NCBI GenBank assembly: GCA_017607445.1
Contig: JAEVHH010000002.1
Location: 3,401,501-3,465,500 of the forward strand
Length of the DNA stretch: 64,000 bases
Direction: 5' to 3'
Origin: Histoplasma ohiense
Taxonomy: Eukaryota; Ascomycota; Eurotiomycetes; Onygenales; Ajellomycetaceae
A program made the position numbers and the translations under genes. The notes below the pieces were generated by a model. It was not told the DNA's origin. It saw nothing but the letters and a program-made list of their open reading frames with translations, and ran no database searches. Positions 11,495 through 24,407 of this stretch are shown here, in pieces (positions within the stretch are counted from its first letter, which is position 1; the number at the start of each line of letters is the position of its first letter).

Positions 11495-12764
11495 TAGCAG
11501 TGAATATTGGGTCCAAAATATTTCCCAAAACTAAGCAACCAAACTAGGTCTCGCGGTTCTCAACATCGATTTCAAGAGCATGCAAGGCCAGGATAAAGTG
11601 AGCGTTATTGTTCGAGCCTTCCGTTCGCTTCTAAGCACTTTTCCTCGTACGTTCGCTTTTGATAATTGGTTCACCAATCCAAAAGGCCACTACCGCCGCA
11701 TTGCGCTAGTGAAAACACTCACAGCCTCCCTCACGCCCATCGTAAAGGAGAAATTTGATATGGCGCACAACAACATACGGCTCGACAATAAAGTTGTCGA
11801 TCGCAGCGTCATGGCCATGGGGTTGAGGCAAGTACATACTCTCACCCCACAAGTTTTAGAGGAATGTGTTGATGCTGTTAAATCTTTCCTCTTCGCTGGA
11901 CACGATACTACAGCTGTCTTACTGCAATGGTCAATCTATGAACTCTCTCGGACGCCACGCGCTCTCGCGGCGATGCGCAAGGAGCTAGATGAGGTTTTTG
12001 GCCTGGATGCGGACCCCAAATCTGTCGCAAAACAGTTGCTGGAGGATAGCAATAAGCTCCAAAATCTCCAGTACACATCCGCTGTAATCAAGGAGTCGCT
12101 GCGTCTGTATCCACCTGCGGGCTCGGCCCGCATGGTAGCCCCGGGAAGCGACTTCAGACTTAATACCAAGGATGGGCCCTTGGATGTCGGAGGCATGGTT
12201 CTCTATGTTTGCCATTATGCAGTACACCGGGATCCCACGGTATACGGTGAGACGGCCGACGTTTGGATACCTGAACGGTGGCTAGGCCAAACGAGCACTA
12301 CATCAGAAGACTATGCGCCAAGCTCAGTTGATAAGGACAAGAACTCATCAACAGCCGGGGCAGAGGGTCAAAAGATTCCCATATCGGCGTGGAGGGCCTT
12401 TGAACGCGGCCCGCGCAACTGTATTGGGCAGGAACTGGCTAATCTGGAGGCCAGGGCCATTCTCGCGATGGTGGCGAGGCGGTATGATTTTACCAAGATA
12501 GGGATTGGGTCGTTGGCCTTGAAAGATGGCAAACCTGTGCTGAATCAACACGGACAGTTTGAGGTAACGAAACCGCTGTTTGGGGTGAGTTCCTATGCTT
12601 TTCCTCGTTTTTCTTCTGTCCCTCCTTTTACTCCATTCTTGTCGCTCTCATTCTTGTTTTTTTCGTTGTTAATATTCCATACTAATACGGATTCTCAGAC
12701 CTTTAATGTTACCATGAAGCCGGTTGATGGAACCTTGATGAAAATTAAATACGCATCAAATTGA
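10671..12764 (+). CDS. Cytochrome P450 monooxygenase (microsomal)
   Basis: Five exons, 10671-10878, 10957-11007, 11079-11435, 11548-12584 and 12699-12764, encode 572 residues. The product is a haem-thiolate monooxygenase anchored to the ER by one N-terminal helix (about residues 8-30). Seen motifs are the I-helix AGHDTT (322-327), ExxR as ESLR (388-391), PERW, and the haem loop FERGPRNCIG with axial Cys497. The segment YSVPKSPTAGMLIPIVGKKS after FDFRPIQYP resembles fungal P450s of secondary or xenobiotic metabolism; the substrate cannot be told. A region between PERW and the haem loop is Ser/Asp-rich and extended. Exon 2 is only 51 nt and its intron uses donor GTCTAT. Intron 3 contains a TA/TG microsatellite. 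No biosynthetic partners such as a synthase or transporter flank it. Confidence 0.88.
11455..11494. repeat. (TA)n(TG)n microsatellite in P450 intron 3
   Basis: An alternating TA run followed by about twelve TG units lies inside the third intron of the P450 gene, shortly after its donor at 11436. Confidence 0.9.
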
Positions 12765-14453
12765 ATAAATATAAAATCTGTTTTATCTGCTTTCTTATGA
12801 GCAAGCTTTTTGTCATCGTTGAAAGAATCACCTTCGCCAGCTTGGACTCCGCGAGGTTTCCAGTATTTTCGCTTCCATTCATGATTCAGTGATTTTGTGG
12901 GTAGGCTAACCTAATGCTAAAAATGGGCATTCTCTATCCTCTATACACAGGCTAAGAATGTTGATTTAGGACATCTAGCATATTCTGGCTCCTCATCTGA
13001 CCGCGAGGGCCGAATGAGCGCAAGATCAGTTGTGTATCAAGTAGATAGTAAAGTCCCAATCAATGACGTCTGATACTAGATTGTATGCAATCCGATTTTT
13101 TGATTCAGCTCCACAATCTCCTGTGTTTGCTCTGCCAGTCTTGTCGACCTCTTTCTTCAAATCTACATCATATCCACTACAGAATCCAATTCCCCACCCC
13201 TACGTACGTCAACTGCCAGTCAGTCAGGGGTGAAAGAGAGTAAGAGAGGATAAAAGAAGAGCTTCACGACCAAGATATGATTGTGTGCCTGCACTTGCTC
13301 TCTACTGGTTGAAAAGAGGGACTCCAGCTTCCATCAGCGGGTAGCAAGACAGTCGATCTCTCACATAAAACCAGGGAATAATTTTCGTGTACAAACTAAC
13401 GTATTCCGTACACCTAAATCGAAAAATGAGGGACAAATACGTTTCTTAACAAGATTTTATCTCCTTCACACATTCGTGATCAAAAACATTCCTGATTGTC
13501 GAAAGATTATTCTAATCTCGAAATCCAATTTATGTAGAAACTTTAGGAAATTCTCTGAAAATGATGTCAAATTTAAGAGCTTTTATCAACATGACACTTT
13601 CTGTAAGTAACTATATAAAGTGTTCACCCAACCCCTCTTGAAAAAAACCTTTAGGTAGGTGTCCGCCTCCATCATTCTCTTCCTCGCAGCCTTCCTTCGC
13701 CCCCTGTCTCTTCCTCTCTTCCGAAAATGTCATCAATATTCGCCCCATGCCTCCCCCATCCTGGCCTTATCCAACCAACATGGCTACTTATGAAGTTTTT
13801 GTTGATCCGACTGCTCATTGTAATACTTTAGTATGCCGGAGGTAACCCCCAGCCCCGAGGGATTCTCGCTAAATTTAAAAAGTTTCCGGTATGGAGGCTG
13901 CGTTTCTTGCCGCGGTTGAAAGTTGCTTCAAGTGATTCTGTTTGCATCCTCAAAGACAACTGTAAAGCCCGAAGGTAGTTCCATCTTGGGGCCAAGAGCT
14001 GAATATAGCAATGGCAGCATCCCTGTGTGCCCCGCCCTGTTGATAAGCAGGCTGAACATGTACATACAATCCACAATGAAGGTCAGAAGATGGTGGAATT
14101 AACGGTGATTTACATTGATTTCGGTAGAGAGATTCCGAAGCTCTATACAAAAAGTCTATACATCCAGATATAGCTTTTTTTAAAAAAAGGGCAGGTGACC
14201 AATGATTTTAATACAGAAAATGGGCTGTCCGAATGGAACAATAACTTAGCACGATCAATTCTCAAGAAGAAAAGAACCCATCCGTTAATGCTGCTTAAGG
14301 AAAGTATGGAGAAATGTGGATGAAAATGGGAACAAAAAGTCACCCGTCGAATGGAAAATGGACGGAAGGGCGAGATATATCTAGACCGATATACCGGGAT
14401 AATACTTACTCCCAATTCATTAAAACCATGGATATTATATTATAACGGCTCAA
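12765..14453. other. Convergent intergenic region, no gene seen
   Basis: Lies between the 3' ends of the P450 (+) and the ABC1-family kinase (-). A pyrimidine-rich stretch at 13640-13725 followed by an ATG at 13727 resembles a fungal 5' UTR, but the frame closes after 34 codons and I could not extend it with a convincing intron. Confidence 0.4.
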
Positions 14454-16599
14454 TCAGTTAGGCAAGCCAAGCCGACCCCTGAGCAAGAGCCAATGCTCAT
14501 AAAACTCCAATTTAATCTCGACACGTAGATAGTTGGCCCATGCCTGAAGGAGCCGGACGAAGTTTCGTGGCCATAGAATGCTACCGTGTTTGTGGATGAT
14601 TTCCATTTGCTCCTCGAAGACGGTGCAGGTTGCATACTTTGCTAGAATCAAGAATGTGCGTAGGGGCCCGTGGCGGGTGTGAAGGTTTTCGTCGAGGCTG
14701 CGGGCTGGATTCGTGGGGCGAAAAGGTGGTTGGTAAGTAAGTTCCTATTTTTACAATATTTGGTTGGAGGAGGTGCAGTGTATGAAGTAGCTTACTTAGA
14801 TCATTGGTCTTCAGAATCAAAAGGATGATGCGGGGAACCTTCCCAAGCATTTGGACTAGTTCTTGAAGCAAGCCCTCGCCAAGTGCACTCGATATCGCTT
14901 CCTTTTCCTCCTTAGAGCGGGATGATACGACTTCCTTTTTCAACAGTACGGTGTAGTCCCTACCTGTAATCGCACTCGCGAACAGAGGGAATTGGGCATC
15001 TGTGACTCCAGCTACCTTATGCGAATACTCGCGCATCCCAGCTTCATCGGAATTGATCACAGCAAGCCATAATTTTGCATAGTTGCGTCGTAGTTCCGTG
15101 GAGATGTCACGATATAGGCCGTGATCGTAGAGAATGATATCAAAATTTGGCTGTGGTCTCGAATTGTTTTTCCTGACAGCGATATTCCCACCATGGGGGT
15201 CACAATGGAGAGGAGCACCATCTCCGAAAATCATCTCGTTGAATATGTGCGCCAGCGCCGCGGACACCTCGTCTCTATCAATTTTGTTGGAGTCTAAATA
15301 TTCGAGGTCGTCAGGCCGATGGCCCGCAATAAATTCCATGACGAGAATTCTCTTCTTTGCCCACATCACTGGATTTGGTAAAAGTTAGTATACACACCGC
15401 GCAGAACATTCTTCGCAGTGCATTATGCGGAGTTACTTACCTTGAGGAATAACCAACGGCGCAACAGCAATCGCCTTCTTCCGAAAATACTCGCGGGCTC
15501 TCTTGGCATTCTCCCCTTCCATTCTAAAATCCAACTCCTGCGGCAAAGAAAACTCCATCTCATTAGATAGCCACTCAAGGTCGTATTCCGGAAAGAACTT
15601 CTTCAGCATCAAAAATGTAAACCGGGTCAATGCAAGATCTAGCGGAACCCATTCAGCCAACGTGGGGTGTTGGACCTTCACCGCAACCTTCTGGCCTGTT
15701 GCCCTTAGCACACCGACATGAACCTGCGCCAGGGATGCAGCTCCGATGGGGACTCTATCAAAACTCGAGAAAAGCTCGTCGATCGTGTGTCCAGTATCCT
15801 TGACGAACATCTCCTCAATTGACTCAAACGAAGAGACCGGGCATTTATCTTGCAGAGGAATAAATGTCGTAGTCCATTCCAGTGGCAAGAGATAACCCAT
15901 GCTACTCAAGTGTTGTCCCAGCTTGATGAATATTGATCCATTCTTTTCCAGCACACGCAGGGTCCGTTGCGCGCAGCGCTTGTGGCAGGCTTTCAACCAC
16001 TCCGCTTTTTCTTCCTCGGAGTCCGAATCTCGGTTTAAGGTCTTGCGATAGCTATACAGAAGCGAAATAGGTTAGCCCAGTCTAACATTTCCTTCCCGCT
16101 CTTTTTGATTCAAATTCTGGTAAAAGGCAAACAACCACCCCAAACCCCAAAACCCAAGCATAAGAGGATCCCCCACTTACTCGTTAATGCAAACGGCCAA
16201 CGCAACAGTAACCCTCCCCGTCCTTTCCGCCGCCGAATATACATGTTTCAAATCGTCCGAGAACGCGAACAACGCCGCCCCCAACGTTCCCCCTGCCGCG
16301 GCATATCGCAACGCTCTTCTAGGCCGCCTCTTATCATTGGTGTTGTTCCCCCAGTTATTATTGAACTTTTGGAACTGTGGCGTACTCGTTGAGTATTCAC
16401 GCGAAAGAAGGTGGGCGATATGATGTCTTTGCACCCGACGTTGCTCCAGACATTGGTGACATGTCCATTGGGACAGTCGGGAATTGGGAGCATACAGGAA
16501 TAAGGAATTGGACGATATTGACGACAAAGATGCTGATGCTGATATAGGGCAGCTACAAGGGAGTAGGAACGGAATGGGTATTCGAATTTGGGGTCGCAT
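14454..16599 (-). CDS. Mitochondrial ABC1/UbiB-family atypical kinase (Mcp2/ADCK1-like)
   Basis: Four exons on the minus strand, 16599-16181, 16051-15441, 15368-14796 and 14704-14454, encode 617 residues. The N-terminus is basic and Ser-rich, fitting a mitochondrial presequence. ABC1-family hallmarks in order are KLGQ (183-186), the Ala-rich loop GAASLAQVHVG, VAVKVQHP with the nucleotide-site Lys, the acidic ELDFRMEGENAKR segment, CDPHGGNIAVR (about 399-409) and DHGLY in place of DFG (425-429). DHGLY and CDPHGGN point to the ADCK1/yeast Mcp2 (Cqd2) branch, which influences coenzyme Q distribution between mitochondria and other membranes, rather than to Coq8. The C-terminus TNDLTRSLDENLHT is restored only by splicing the last intron, and conserved joins VIPQ-VMWAKK and CIND-YRK support the other two. 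The exact orthology is inference. Confidence 0.88.
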
Positions 16600-17881
16600 G
16601 GTAAAGTATGGATAGATAAAGATGGAGACTTCTTAAGGAGGGCCAGATTTCAAACTACCATGATAAATTCAAACGAATAATAAATGAAATATATGAGGAT
16701 CCCCTTCCCTTTAAGCCGCGTCATCTCAATTTCGATTCCGCCTTTTTAGTTGGCTTGGAGCTTGATTCCCTAGACGGTCATATTATCTGGCCTCAATATT
16801 TTTATCGTCTGATGACGGAGAAAGTTGTTAAATTTTTTTGGGACTTTGCATGGATTAAACTACGTCACGTGCCATAACCTTAATGTGTGTTGGGGCTTTC
16901 GATTGGTTCGTCCCAAGCAATGACGCTGGTGTGATCGAGCTCTGCTGCCACAGTATCCTGATATCATTTAACCCACAGCGGTCGGTTGAAGGTGTTACTA
17001 CGTAAGTTCTCAATGCTTCATGAGATTATCGTGAAACCCTAACGTTAGCAGTAATGAATGATTTTAAGGAAATAAAAAAGCATCCTGTGAAGGACCACTG
17101 TAGCATTCGTTGTATGCAATGGAAAACGACTGTCTGGAGAGTTGTTTCGATGTATTCAGGGGTAAAAACATGGAGCTGCAGAGATCAGATGAGAGCTAAG
17201 CCAATAGAAAGGAAGCCTTCGTATTCTTGAACTTGTACTTTCTTTCAAAAAGGCAAGGGAGGCCAAGCCAATTAAAACACCCTACGCTTCAATACTCCAT
17301 CGTTGAATGCCAAGAATGGAGAGGAGGGAAAAATGAAAAATTGATAACGATGGTAACTAAAAAGAGGAGATGCAGTTAATAAAATAGAAGAAAAGGAGAA
17401 GTAGAAGAAGTACTATAGTTGAATAGCTATGCCCAGTGCGCCTATGCTATGCGGGTATATGTCGTGTGCGAGTGTAACCGTTAGTATGCGAGTACGAGGT
17501 GGAAATTCGAGGAAAACTTCTCTCTCCATTTCTCCCATTCCCAACGCTTCACACATTACCATAAAAGGAAAAGTAATCTGGTAGCTTCGGAGATTCACGG
17601 GATTTCACCAAGAAATGAATACCCGTATGTGGGTTATTAGGGAAACCCATTCTCAGGATGTAGAATTAAAGAAAAGAGAAAAGGGGTAGAGAAAATAGCG
17701 AAAAGTGAAAAAAAAATGGCCGGTGAATACCAGGAGAATCGCTAAGAGGTTAAAAATAAAAGGAAATAAAACCGGCATCACAAGCAACTCCCCATCCAGT
17801 CTCTGGTCAAAACTATGCCCAACAGCGACCATTGATTAAGGACATTTAACACGATTTCATGGCTGATTTGCCGCAACCATA
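16600..17881. other. Intergenic between ABC1 kinase and sepH
   Basis: Contains the promoter of the ABC1-family kinase on its left and the 3' region of sepH on its right. The purine-rich stretch 17300-17420 and 17650-17770 looks like sepH 3' UTR on the minus strand. No gene is supported. Confidence 0.45.
16866..16871. promoter_or_regulatory. CACGTG E-box upstream of ABC1-family kinase
   Basis: A perfect CACGTG (context GTCACGTGCC) lies 267 bp upstream of the start codon of the mitochondrial ABC1-family kinase. The spacing and the GTCACGTG core match the element upstream of QCR7. A role is inference. Confidence 0.28.
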
Positions 17882-20800
17882 TCACGTCCATCCTGAGCCA
17901 CCCGTATTCGTCCTCCGCCTTCGCGCATTCCCAGTGGAAGACGGCGGTATTATCGGTGATGTCGACGTTCGCATATGGTTACTCAACTGCGGCGACGTTG
18001 CTAATGATGATACCGACGACTGCTGGGACGAGGATGGTGACGACGATGGTGGAAGCTGAGACATGGAACGCGGAAGACGCACTTTCACACCCACATTTCC
18101 GGCCCCGCCGGCACCGCCTGCACCACTACCACCGATGGTCACCCCAACAGCCGCAGAAACACCGCCATTTTGGGACCTCCCATCTCGACTACCGGGCCTC
18201 AGGCCTAGGCTGCTGCTGATCCCATTCTCGCGACGTCGCGGCGTATCCCTGCCCTCATAGAGTAGCTTCGACGCGCTGGACCGGTTGACCTGCGGCGTGG
18301 TGGGCATTGAATGGCTAGAAATTAAGGTGGCAGGTGTCGTGGAGGTGCTTCTGCGCCGCATGGTTGTTCGACGCTTGATTCCAGCAGTACCAAGCATTGC
18401 GGCATCGCTCTCTTCACTCGACTTTATAAGCTGAACTGCGAGTTCGCGGACGAGGACACGTGAATCGTTTTGTAGTTCTCGGATTGCGTCGAGGAGGCCG
18501 TAGCGGCTTAGAAGGCTGCCATGTTCCTCTGTTGCGTCACATATTGTAGAGAGGATACGTAGGAGGTTCACCCGCACAGCGGGTTTGGTGTGATGGAGTT
18601 TTTGCCCGATGCGGCTGCACATATCTGGCCGGGCTAAGGTCGATGCGATCGGTGGGCTTAGTCGCAATAGCTTTTGGAGGGGTTCCAGGAGATTTTCGAA
18701 TGCATTTGCTTTGGATATGGTAAGGCAACGAACAATAGCCTCGACGAAGGGAGGAGGGCCGTTTCGATCGTCGAGAAGATGTTCTTCAACTTTGGCAGTC
18801 TCTTCTTGAAGCCTATAATTTGTACTTCGTTAACCGGGAATCAACACGCCAAGGGCATTGGATATGATATGAATGTATAGAATGGGGGGATGATACCATG
18901 TAAATATGGCGTCGAGGGCTGTGACCTGCCAATACGGATCAGAAAGTAAAGATACGTAGAACGATAGGCCCTTATTGCGCCACAGCTCTCGGCGACCGAC
19001 TTTCCCAGAATGTGCCATATCGCAAAGAATAGGTAGTGCGAATTCCTTCAATGGCCGCTCCGTCTTGACAATTTTTTGCAGGAGAGGTATGATGCCATTC
19101 AAAGCCGCGTCCTCCTGGCGCGGTTTGCTTAACCTGCACATGTTATAGATGGTGTTGAGAATTTGATTTGATACTTCTCGGAAATGTGTTCCTTTCATGC
19201 TCGATCTCAGGAGCTCCGTAAGGACGTCGATTGCATTAGAGTTTTGGAGGCAGTCGATGGTCGTGGACAACATGGATAGGTTTTTGATAAATTTCAGCAT
19301 CGTTATTTGGTGAACAGGGGTCATCCTTTTCAGCTCCTTAAGAACTCCTACAGGCAATTGTCAGTAAAATGCGAAATAACATGGCCCATGTTTCCTCAGA
19401 TTCGATTTAACATACTATGCAAAACAGTCCTTTCAGCTACCATCTCCTTGACGTGGCTTTCAGCCTGAGAGAATATGAAAAATATATTCGCAATACGTCC
19501 TTCACAAATCCTAGCCAGTTCCCCTTCTTCATCCAGAACTCTGCTTAAAACGAGGGACAGTGGATCCAAGACTGAATTTCTCGACAGGATACGGCAGAAG
19601 TCGTTTTTTGGCGTCGATCCCTATTTTTCAAGCAAACAAAAGAAAGTAAAAAGTTCAATGATGTGAGTCCGAAAAAACTTCTAGAAATTACAGCACTGGT
19701 AGGTGACAAATAGGTAAGAATGAGAAATATTCCTTTACCTGTAATTCAAAGACGCTCCATATCCCATTAACCCCGATTAAAACGAGGTCCCGCTCATCTT
19801 CATAGTCATCCTCAAGAAACTCCACCAGAACATTCAACCCACCCGCGCTAACGAACATCTGCAAAGTCAACGTCGACGTCTGATACATCTGCTGCACGAA
19901 CGCTGCGGCCTCAAGACGGATTTCCCGTGGGTACTTCTTGGATGCGAACTTGTTGATTATAGGGATCCCGCCGACGAAACAGAGGTTCTCTTGGACCTCA
20001 TAATCGTCGAATATAATCTAACTCGAAAAGAAAGGACAAAAAAGGAAAACATCCATTAGTTGCGAAAATGACATATTTATATTAGGTTGCGTTTACGGAT
20101 AATAAGAAAATAACCCACCGCATTAACAATCTTCAAAAGGTTCGATATCACATCCCGTCTCCGGCAGTTTTCAAGAATTTCTAGAATAGGAAGCATGCCG
20201 TGTGCACTGATAATTACACTCTTCGTCTCTGGTAAATCGGCGTATAAAATCAACTTTAAAAGAGTATACATCAGTAAGGCACTAGGATAATTATTTATAT
20301 AGAGAGAGGTGGCGTTGATGAGGGAGGGAGAGAGCGCCAAAGAAAAATCTCACCAACTGCTCCGATATATCCGCCAACACATCATCTTCCTGCGACGTTT
20401 TCAACGAGCAAACAAGCCCCTCCACCTGATTTCGCAACCGAGCATATTTATCACGAGCGATATTAGCCTCCAGATCCATCTCATCCAAGCCCTCCTCAAG
20501 CTGCGCAAATGGGTCGTCTTCATCATCCACATCCCCCAGCCATGAGTTACACGATAACTTCGAATTGAGCATGAGTGTGCTTCGGTCTGAAGCGTCACCG
20601 TCGTCGCTTTCGGCTTTGACAAGCGTATCCTCATTATTGCCAAGGATGTCAGAAAAGTCCTCGTCGCCCTCGTCTTCCGCGAACTTCTCTATCTCGATAG
20701 ATGACCGCGAGCGGCTAATTGGATGCCGCCTGCGTGCGCGGCGCAATTGCTGCGGGGAATGATCCAAGTCATCGTGACCGGTTGTGCTCTGCTCCAGGAC

Positions 20801-23146
20801 TGTGCAGTTGGTCGAATCAACGACATCAGACTTGTTCATGTCATTGCCAACGCTCTGACACAGTCAGCTTCTTCGGTCTATATTACGATCATTGCAAAAG
20901 GGAAAGAATGGAAAATAAAAACACTATCGATACTGGAAAACTGAGGTCGTACCTGAATAGCACGCAACTTTTTCTCAAGGACAGCGTCATTCGCGACAAT
21001 GAGATCAGAATAATCTTCCACAGAACTCTCTTTATAGAATGCAGCAGGGCGGGCTGGTTTAGCGGCGATATTGGATCTGGGATTGACAACGGCGCTGCCA
21101 GTTTTAATAGGAGGAATGGAAAACTTCCGGTGTCGCGACCGCGTTGGGTTTTTAGGTAGACTACTGCTCCCGGTACCGCCACCCTCATCCTCCGAAAACC
21201 TGTGAGAAGGAACAAATGGGCGGATAGTTTGCATTGGATCTGTCTCGTTGTGATCAAAGGAACGGTTCACAGTCGTATTACCATTTTCGTCGCCGACTGC
21301 AGGGTCGTTATGACTCCCGATACTTTCGAATTCAGCCACACTCTCAAAAGAAGCAAATGCTTTCAGCTTCTCGGGTGATAGCATCCCACCAAAATTGTCA
21401 TGTGGCTTCAAATGTGGGAGGCGAAGCGCGCTGGGGGATATGGCGGATGCAAAATCATCATCCCAATTATCATCGGCACCGCTGCCGGTGGGCGACCGAA
21501 ACCGCTCCGCGGCATCTTTGTCGTTGCTTGTCCCCGACCCCGAACCTGAAAGTGATTCTCTGGATGGAATGGCGAGCGGAAGTGAAAAGTCCTTCTGTCC
21601 CTGTCCTGGCCCGGGGCTCATATAGCCTGGTCGGAGGGGTTTCCGCGCGGAGCTTGCTTCCGGTAATCGCAGTGCCTCATTCCACTCCTGCACGCTCTTG
21701 ACGGCTTTCTCATATTCGGTTGATTTCGTGGGAACGACAGAATCGGATCTTCTGGCATTGACGATCCAGGGGTGCTTCAAAAGCTTCCGCGCGGCCACTC
21801 GGAGGTTCGGGTCTTTTTGGAAACATTGCATCAGGAAATCTCTCACAGCCTGCTTAACGGTTAGTCTTTTCAAATGGCGACATGAGCAAGATTTAAGGGG
21901 TTGGGGGGCGGATATGGAAGGCTAACAGGCGATGCTCCCTGGGGCAAGGGGGGATGGTCGTCATTAACGATACGAAATAAAGCCTGCATTGGCTGGAATT
22001 TGTAATAGGGAGGTTTCCCTTCCAGCAGCTCGATGACGGTGCAACCGAGACTCCAAATGTCGGATGCAGTAGTTGCGCCGGAGAGCTCTATCACTTCCGG
22101 CGCCATCCAGTACGGCGTCCCAACAACGCTAGACTCATGGAGTCCCGTTGTACGACTCGCAACGCCGAAATCTGCCAGCTTGACTAGCCCTTGTTTCGTG
22201 GTGAGAATATTTGCTCCTTTGATATCCCTGTGTATGACACCTTGTTCATGTAGGTACAGAAGCCCATGGAGCACCTGGGACATGTAAAGGCCGACGAGGT
22301 TCTCGGGAAATCTGCCAAAGTTTTTCGAGATAGAGTGAAGAGAGCCATTCTCGCAATATCTACAACCAGCTTGAAAATCAGGGAAACGCACTCCTCGAAA
22401 GTTAGCTGCGGTTGGTCAACGTACTCCAGGATAATATTTAGCGTCTCCGCTGACTTCACAAAACCGTGGTACTTGACAATGTTTGGATGCTGCGGAAGTT
22501 AAAAAGTAAATATAGTGTCAGGAACCGAAACAGCACGAGCCACAAGTTGACAAGACAACAAAGGAAACTGGGACAAGAAAAGAAAAGTAAAAACGGGCCC
22601 TTACATCGAGATTCTTAAGCAAGTCGATTTCTTGCTAAAGATTTTGTTTCCAAAAAATAGACATAGAACCGGCGTTAGAAAAACAAGACAAAATATCAGG
22701 GTCGTGAGAGAGGATCAATTTCCTAACCATAATAACTCTAAGCTCGCTCTTCGGCAGGTCAGTAAGCTTGATCTGCTTGACAGCCACTGTTTCACCCGTG
22801 CCCCAATTCAGTGCCCTGTATACGGATCCGAAAGCGCCCTTCCCCAAGCAATCGCCCAGTTGCTTGTTGCAGCATTAGCCTCCATGCATGGATATAAAAA
22901 CGTATGGAACTGGGGGTGAGGCAGTATCGAACATACATAGTCCGTAAGCTCCGCAACATCCTTCGCAGTAGACTTTAACGACCTCGTAGACTCCCTTTTA
23001 GATGGAGATGTGGCCGATCTAGCAGCTCGAGATCTTGGGCCGGCGGACGTGTTATTCTCATGATTATTATCTTGAGGTCGAGACGATGACGGTCGAGACG
23101 GCGGTCGGGCGGTGTCTCCCGAGTAATCGTCTGACCGTGACACCAT
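17882..23146 (-). CDS. sepH: SepH/Cdc7-like septation initiation network kinase
   Basis: Twelve minus-strand exons: 23146-22937, 22862-22728, 22634-22605, 22489-22425, 22359-21927, 21849-20953, 20854-20354, 20253-20119, 20017-19739, 19620-19416, 19347-18897 and 18812-17882. They encode 1423 residues, near A. nidulans SepH. In the family this STE-type kinase acts downstream of a Spg1-type GTPase at spindle poles to trigger actin ring assembly and septation. Residues 1-70 are Ser/Arg-rich. The kinase domain starts at about 71: GKGAFGSVY (77-85), K99, HRD with D192, DFG with D210, then GTPYWMAPEV. A low-complexity linker (about 310-590) includes LSPEKLKAFASFES. A long acidic region precedes Armadillo/HEAT-like helices (about 760-1180), as in Cdc7/SepH, and the tail is Ser/Pro/Gly-rich. 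Exon 3 is a 30-nt microexon encoding QEIDLLKNLD. Every junction keeps frame. Confidence 0.9.
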
Positions 23147-24121
23147 CGCGGTTAGATAGCGGAAAATGTATGATACTTTGGTGGAGATGGAGGAGGAGAC
23201 ACGGAGGCATGGGCGGCGGGAGGAAGTAGTTGTTTTTGAGGTGAGGGAGGAGTCAAGGGGGGGAAGACGGAGGAATGATGAGTGTCATGACAGGGCGAAC
23301 AACGGGCGCCACCAACAACAAGCTTCGATTCGAATGAGGGGACGAAGGGAGGATTCTCGGCAAAGGTATTTCAGGAGGAAATGAAGCGGTAGTAGATGTT
23401 GTGATGGTGGGAGATGAGGCAGTGGTAAAGACGGAAGATGGGAAATGGAAGTGAGTTGGTGGTGTGGGTGAACAAGCACATTTCCTGGTTCCAAGGACTC
23501 CACCCTCGAAACAAGCTAACGATATGATCTAGATCTCTGGAGGGTCCTGATTAGTGTGCGAATTTTAAACGCTTGGGACATGGTGGTCTTCTTTTAGAGA
23601 GAGAGAACTGCAAGTTTGCTCAATTTTCGACTTCAAACCCCTTTGTCGGATTAATTTTGCGGTGTCCTCTTCCCCGCCTACGCAGCCAGGTGTAGTAGAC
23701 CCAGCGATGACGCAGTGGAAAACGCGATAAACAAGAAGCCGCCGACAGCTGGTGATCGCTTGGTCTCAGCCCTACTGATAGACAGATAGTGAGATATCTT
23801 ATCAAGATGCTAACCAAGGCTAGGCAGATACCCGGACAGAGACCAATCCCTCAGGGCTTGCTTGCCCGATAAAATCAACATGGAATTCTATGCAAAATAG
23901 CTCGATGTGTACTCTGTATCTAATGAAACAATGAAAATGCAATATACAACAAGATATCTTTTTTTGTTTTAAAAGCTTGAAAATGAACCATCATCAAGCC
24001 TCCTTGATCGACTAATTAACTAGTACTACCAAACGCCACACATCACCGCCCACCTCGCTTTGAGATGTCATCGGTCCACTCCATCGCGGACACTAACTAT
24101 ATTACCGAAGATGAATAATTC

Positions 24122-24225
24122 TCAGGTGTGCGTGTCTTGGGATGTGGTGTTTACCCATGTAGCATCAACATCAGCATTGCCATTGACATCAAAATTGCCC
24201 GCTGCTGGATAGTTGTTTTGGAAGC
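24122..24225 (-). pseudogene. Possible terminal exon of a gene cut off by repeats
   Basis: On the minus strand, acceptor CTTTAG at 24226-24231 is followed by an open frame reading FQNNYPAAGNFDVNGNADVD and ending TTSQDTHT before a TGA at 24124-24122. The composition looks protein-like and unlike the flanks. Upstream, within 210 bp, gene space ends at the repeat array, so any 5' exons would be missing or displaced. I recognise no family. It may equally be chance. Confidence 0.25.
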
Positions 24226-24407
24226 CTAAAGCCAAGCTATTTATCAGCAGAAGATGTCGGAGTTTATAATTGATAGTTGTTGAGCACCGGTTGCCCAGGA
24301 TGCCACAGAAACACGCTTTGAGCGTGAGGGCTCTTAAGTAAGCAATTTAACAAGCCTCCGGACAGTTCTCTTCAAGGATTAAGGGCTGCGAAGTCCGACT
24401 CTGCCAC

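Noticed and set aside
10671..12764. P450 as part of a secondary metabolite gene cluster
   Set aside because: Neighbours are a small membrane protein and a mitochondrial kinase; no synthase, transporter or pathway regulator is present within about 10 kb.
13281..13610. 109-codon plus-strand ORF between P450 and the ABC1 kinase
   Set aside because: Composition is AT-biased with no motif, no splice context and no family resemblance.
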